From Gnetum montanum (lineage: Eukaryota > Streptophyta > Gnetopsida > Gnetales > Gnetaceae): 64,000 bases of DNA. Location of the stretch: the NCBI GenBank assembly GCA_015680685.1, contig MNCI01004262.1:404478-468477 (forward strand). The letters run 5' to 3'. Position 1 is the stretch's first letter. Every line of letters starts with the position of its first letter. A model generated the notes under the pieces. The model did no database searches. It worked only from the letters and a program-made list of their open reading frames with translations, and was not told the DNA's origin. The translations under genes and the position numbers were made by a program. Shown here one piece after another: positions 59,340 to 64,000 of the stretch.

Positions 59340-60500
59340 CTTTGATTAAGTAGCATGGATGGGAATCTCCCTCATGATAGAGTTGAAAGGAGGACATCTG
59401 AAAAATTGAGCATGCATATCCATCCATTGAAAGTTTTAGGTCATTGACTCTCTTAGGCTCATGGAAAGATTTGATTTGTGACATGTTGACTAGCAATTTC
59501 TTATTTGGGCTCTCAAGTTCTCATTTTAACATGGCCCCAAAAGGAAATGTTTTGTAGATAATATAAGGTCCTTTCCACAACTTTTGGAACTTAGTTCTTT
59601 GTGGTACATGTGTGGGTTTCTAGTAGAGGATCCTATCTCCTAGTTAAAATTTTATGTTTTGTATCCTAAGATCATGACATTACTTATTGAATGTCTTATG
59701 CAACTCATTAGATGATATGGCTACTAATTGATTCTTGTCTAGCAAGTTAAAGTTCATAAATATTTTTTTTGTGCTAGACTTAGGTCAAGGTTAAGGTCAC
59801 AAGCTATTGATAATGTATAGAGCTCAACTTGAATTGGAAGTGCTGGAAATTTTTCTTACATAAGCTCATAGGGAGAGTAGCCAAGAGGAAGTTTCCATGT
59901 GGAGCTGTAGGCCCAAAGGACATTGTTGCATTTTGTTACCAATTAATAAAGATGATTTCCCTATTGGTAACCTCTACTTAACTGTTGGCTCAAGGGTGGT
60001 AAGGTGTTATTAATTTATGTTCAACCCCTAAGCGTTGCATAAGCTTCCAAAAGGCTATGCCTATGAAATGAGTACCATTATTAAAAATAAGTGTACATGG
60101 CATCCCAAACCTATGCATAACATTTTGTTGTACAAACCTAGTAGTCATAGAAGATGTGAAATCGGTGATGGCTACAGCTTTTGTCCATTTTGTACAGTGG
60201 TTAACAATGACTATGATGTATGTATTTTCATTCGACATGGATATGATGGAATCCATGAAGTTAATGTCCCAAATATCGAAGTACTCTAGTGATTGGATTC
60301 ATAACTAAGGTTACTCCATATGAATGGCCATTCCACCATCATGTTGGTTGCATTCATAGGACCAGATGAAGTAGTGAGCATTCTTGAAAAGTGTTGTTCA
60401 ATAATACCCTACCATGAGGATCTTAATGACTATGCATCTTCTAGCATACTAGCCCTAATAAGGATCTTGATGAGAATCTTAGAGAATGCATAGTTGATTA
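59340..60500 (-). pseudogene. Athila-like integrase of E9
   Basis: The core on the minus strand (60300-59990) reads IWDINFMDSI, YIIVIVNHCTKWTKAV, RFGMPCTLIFNNGTHF, LGVEHKLITPYHP. In this family the first catalytic Asp lies in WG-DF and the second in SDNGTHF; here both positions read Asn (codons AAC and AAT). Downstream, LWAYSSTWKLPLGYSPYEL is near 59900 and a DLNLDLSLAQKKYL helix near 59800. The C-terminal domain is broken by stops. Integrase would insert the DNA copy into the genome; this one is catalytically dead. Confidence 0.88.
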
Positions 60501-60699
60501 GCATTAGGTACACACCAATGAACTAGGCCATCAGCACATACCTTGTAAAAGTGTCCATTGATTTCCATGAAACATTTCACCTAGTGAAGAAACTATTGGT
60601 TTTTCTTGTTATCCCAATCATGTGGCATCTTCTAAGTAAGAAGATAGGTGAGAATTCCTTTGTAAAAATTAGGTTTAGTGGATATTTGTTAATTTATAG

Positions 60700-62300
60700 T
60701 CCTGAAAAAGAGGAGTTTATTAGGACACTAATCTAAAAGTGGGCTCTTCTCCTCTTTTTTATTCCATCGCAACTAAGACAAGTGGTCAGAAACCACATTA
60801 TTAGTTTCCTTTTGATCTACCATTACAAGATTGAATTCCTACAAGATCACCAACCACCATATGAGATGGGGGGTCCATCGTTAGTTTATTCATCATGAAC
60901 TAGATTGCACTATGGTCTATGTGCATGAACACATTCTACCCAAGCACATAATTCCTGAAGTTCTCCAAGGAAAATGCCACTACCATTAATTCTTTTTCTG
61001 TTGTGGTGTAATTTAGCTATGCACTCATAATGCTTCTTCTTGCATAGTGGATATAGTATGGACATTTCTGATCATTCAACTATGTAAGCATGACTCCCAA
61101 GGCATAATTGGAAGCATCTATCATGATGTGGAAGGGTCTATATTAGTCAGGTGCTCATAGGATTAGAGTTTCCACAAGCTTCTTCTTGATCTACTGGAAT
61201 GCACATTCACATTTCTTGGTCTAGATAAATAGAGCATCCTTTTTTATTTTCTCTACCAATGGTTTAGTGATCTTAGAAAAATTCTCTATGAATCACTAGT
61301 AGTAGCCAATGTGTCCAAGGAATGACCTCACATCTTTAACTATTTCTAATTATCTAGTAATTTCTTGGATGACCCTTATTTTTTTAAGATCCATCTTGAT
61401 CTCATTTTCTGATATTCTATGTCCCAACATAATGCCTTCATGCACCATCAAGTGGCTTTTTTACTAGTTGAGCCTAAGGTTTATCTTCATATACCTTTTT
61501 AGCACTTGCTCAAGATAGTCTAAGTTTTGCTCAAATGTAGCCCCATAGGTGGAGATGTCATCCAGAAATACTTCCACCCTGCTTCCACCCTACTTCCACC
61601 CCACTACCGATCTATTATTAGAAGATGCTCATGACAAGGCATTGAAATGTAGTAGGAGCATTGCATAGGCCAAATGGTATCTTTTTATATGTGAAAGTTC
61701 CCCAAGGACTCATGAATGTTATTTTGGCCTAATCCTCTAGTACTATCTAAATTTGGTTATAGCCACTATAATCATCCAAACCGTTGTAGTAGCAATGCCC
61801 AGAAATGATGACTAACACTTGGTCCATAAATGGCAATGGAAAATGATCCTTGTATGTTTCCATATTTAATAGCCTAAAATTGATGCAAATCCTCTATTTG
61901 CCACCTTTCTTTGGTACTATCACAAGTGGGCTAACCCACTTGCTATTCAAAATGAGATAGATGAACCTTGCTTTGAGGAGTTGTTTAATCTCCTCCTTCA
62001 TGATCTTCTTCAATTTAGTATTCAACCACTATTATGGCTAACTATTTAGCTTGATGGAGGTAGCTATGTAGATATGATACTAGCATATCCTTGTATCAAT
62101 TCTAGGTTGCTCATGATATAACCAGGTAAAGCTTATTGGCCATTTGTTGACAACCTCCAATAGCTTCTTTTTCTGCATAGGAGCAAGGTTGTCATTGATA
62201 ATGAGTGGCTTGTCATTTTTCAAAAATGCATACTCCATTTCAGTTGGCAAATTTGTCAACTCAAAGGGATCCTATTTAAAGCTTTAAGGGATATCTAACT
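60700..62300 (-). pseudogene. Athila-like reverse transcriptase and RNase H of E9
   Basis: RT on the minus strand includes SPWGTFTYKKIPFGLCNAPTT (about 61710-61650), an F-L-D-D box in place of YVDD (61568-61555) and GHRISENEIKMD (near 61400). RNase H begins with RPFHIMIDASNYALGVML (near 61120) and has LNYTTTEKELMVVAFSLENF (near 61010-60960). An 11-bp triplication stands right before the FLDD box. Further stops occur throughout. Confidence 0.88.
61571..61601. repeat. 11-bp triplication beside the RT active-site box
   Basis: CTTCCACCC starts at 61571, 61582 and 61593. On the sense strand this is GGGTGGAAGTA three times, just before the codons for FLDD. Two extra units add 22 bases and break the frame. 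Confidence 0.88.
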
Positions 62301-62339
62301 CTTCCCAATTGGTGTCATTAGGTTCATCGGAGAGTTGGT

Positions 62340-62870
62340 GATGGATTTTCTCCATCTCATACATGCCTTTAATGTAGGCACTAGTAAGGCTCTGAGTTTG
62401 TTCCATGCAGAGGGCTGAGTTGCTATCAAGATTAACTATCAACCATTAGGTGTCCTCCTATTTTTTAATTACTATGTATAGGCACCTTTGGATTTCTGTC
62501 ACATTGACACACTTTCTGCATGTTATGATGGATGTACTTTTTATGATCCATAATTTTTTGCATATAGTTGTGCCCTATGTCACTACACATGATGCATGGA
62601 ACATGCTTCCTCTTGATCTTTTCAAATGAATTTTCCTTTGAAATTAAAAAGGAAAGATCTTTGATTCCCAACCGTGCATTTATAATGCTTAGCCAAGCCC
62701 TTTCCATGATAATTGGAAAGTTCCCCTTGCAGTTGTCTACATGAATCACTAGAAAGTTAGTAGGATAAAACCACCCACAAATAGTGGTCATAATTTCCTC
62801 CTTGGGCTTTGTACATTGCATGGGGAGATCAAATTCATACTAGAACCTGAGTCTAGGATAACCTTGAAAA
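62340..62870 (-). pseudogene. Athila-like aspartic protease of E9
   Basis: On the minus strand the active site reads VILDSGSSMNLIS (62862-62828), keeping Asp-Ser-Gly. After a frame change, 62821-62465 is open and reads YPTNFLVIHVDNCKGNFPII and ERAWLSIINARLGIKDL, where relatives have LGRPWLATA. The protease would cut the polyprotein. One frameshift separates the active site from the rest. Confidence 0.82.
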
Positions 62871-64000
62871 GGTAATTCCTAGTGACTTACAAATAAATTA
62901 GTGAACTCCCAGAATTAGATCTTTTTCTATGAAGGTGGCTAACCTTAATCTAATCCATGATGGTATGGATCAACATTACAGTGTGGATCTTGGAAGGCAT
63001 TTGGTTTAAAGGGCTCTTAAACAATGTAGTAGAGGATGAGGGAAAAGTAGGGTCATTAGTCGTAGGTGTCAATGAGGGCTTAAAAGGACTATTGGTTTGG
63101 AAGAAAGGTCTTTTTTGGCATTTATTTTGTAAATCACTTAGTTGGAAAGCCAACTATAAGTTAATAATCCTTATGGCATTTCTTTACTGTGGTTGGGCAA
63201 GACTTTTATCCTACATGGATGGAGTTGGTGGAAATTGAGTTGAAGGTAGACGTACAGGTGTAGAAGCATAAGGAGGATAAAATAAAAATGGAAATTTTCC
63301 TCTTGGAGATTGAGCTATGTAGTATTTTGGAGAATAGTAGTGGTGTTGGAAAGATGCATGATTAGAAGAGTCATGTGGATATATTGGTTTTTGAACATAG
63401 TACCCATATGAATCCAGCTACTAGTAAGAGTATTGTTGCCTTGGTGGTGGCATCCCTCATGACTATGGGTGCTACCACTATTGGTACTACTCATGAGGTT
63501 GGGGTGGAGCTCCACTTGGATAGTAGGCTTGCTGTTGATGGAACTACCTATAGTTGCCTTGAGGATAAAGTAACTTATTGGGTGCTTTCCATATTACCAA
63601 TCTAGGATTCAATGTGCACACCCCAAAATTTTGTAAGTATGACACAACAAGGCAAGATCCCTTAGGATATTTGAATTAGAAGATATCACACTTATCATCA
63701 TCATCTGTCTCAAATTCTAGAACCACTTCAATGGCAGCAACTTTGTTCTTACCCCTTTGGTGGACACGTTCAACTTCTTTCATCCTTCTTTGCTCATGAC
63801 CATTACCTTGTTTTTTTGGACTCTTCAATAATTCTAAGAGCATTTTGGAATTTTTGGTTCAAAGAATCCCACATTTTATATACTGTGGCCAATATTTTAG
63901 AAATAGGCTTTTGGATCAGCAAGGTCTTACATTGCATCACTTCATCAAGTGGTGTCTCCTCATTATTACAAAATCAAACTTTCCTTTTTCAAATGGAAGG
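62871..64000 (-). pseudogene. Gag C-terminal part of E9
   Basis: From 64000 leftward: a segment EETPLDEVMQCKTLLIQK, helical sequence, RRMKEVERVHQRGKNKVAA, then a knuckle-like C-D-I-F-stop-FKYPKGSC (63690-63652). A tail rich in proline, tyrosine and histidine (63600-63150) resembles the gag tail of E6. The knuckle shows phenylalanine at the second cysteine, as in E6. The start lies beyond the window. Confidence 0.75.

Larger units (their letters stand above)
53443..64000 (-). mobile_element. E9: Athila-like Ty3/gypsy element, truncated by the window end
   Basis: Reading on the minus strand from the window end: gag (64000-62870), protease (62870-62340), RT and RNase H (62300-60700), integrase (60500-59340), pyrimidine tract, spacer, promoter-like module, third ORF (57383-54300), polypurine tract (54299-54286) and 3' LTR (54285-53443). 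At least 10.5 kb is in view; the 5' LTR and gag start lie beyond 64000. All genes carry stops and frameshifts. This copy supplies the pol missing in E6 and fixes the gene order of the family. Confidence 0.85.

Noticed and set aside
53443-64000. Integrated plant pararetrovirus
   Set aside because: Integrase, LTRs, a polypurine tract and gypsy gene order are present, and no movement or coat protein is seen. It is an LTR retrotransposon.

Overview
The window looks like nuclear DNA of a land plant with a very large, repeat-dominated genome. A gymnosperm is my best guess, an inference from the density and age of the LTR retrotransposons, the TTTAGGG-type telomere-like repeats and the near absence of host genes. 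The sequence is AT-rich. I see no intact gene, no rRNA, no tRNA and no CRISPR array. Almost all recognisable coding sequence is decayed retroelement gag, pol or accessory ORF on both strands, broken by stops and frameshifts. The only host-gene trace is one exon-like piece of a TOR kinase gene (45108-45401).

Layout. 1-2970: 3' part of an Athila-like Ty3/gypsy element on the minus strand (E1). 2971-11587: a non-autonomous LTR element on the minus strand, arranged as a partial tandem array with a 5.67 kb period (E2). 11588-17650: LTR and pol of a second Ty3/gypsy type, Tat-like, minus strand (E3). 17775-20490: a tandem array of about 15 units of about 188 bp, each carrying a palindrome. 21040-25772: an accessory retroelement ORF, minus strand (E4). 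26880-40415: a Sirevirus-like copia element on the minus strand that keeps gag but no pol (E5). Nested in it at 31243-39272 is a plus-strand Athila-like element that keeps primer site, gag, accessory ORF and 3' LTR but has lost pol (E6). 42122-43650: a gypsy gag relic, plus strand (E7). 45108-45401: the TOR fragment. 45596-52066: a nearly complete Ty1/copia element, plus strand (E8). 53443-64000: a long Athila-like element on the minus strand that runs off the window in gag (E9).

The Athila-like copies share one plan, reading in the sense direction: LTR with TGATGA/TCATCA ends, tRNA-Asp-type primer site, gag, protease, RT, RNase H, integrase, a pyrimidine-rich tract, a non-coding spacer, a promoter-like module, an accessory third ORF with a coiled-coil tail, a GTCATGGGGGTA polypurine tract, and LTR. 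No single copy in the window shows every part. The promoter-like module lies between integrase and the third ORF. It copies the arrangement of the LTR U3 (spaced GATATC/GATATT motifs, then a TATA box), which suggests the third ORF may have its own promoter.

A second theme is tandem repetition inside retroelement sequence: periods of 11, 23, 24, 29-32, 32, 50, 54 and about 188 bp. Several of these arrays contain the same ACTAC...GTAGT dyad. Two unknown bases (31743 and 32165) bracket a segment that is inverted relative to the gag gene it belongs to, almost certainly a scaffolding error.
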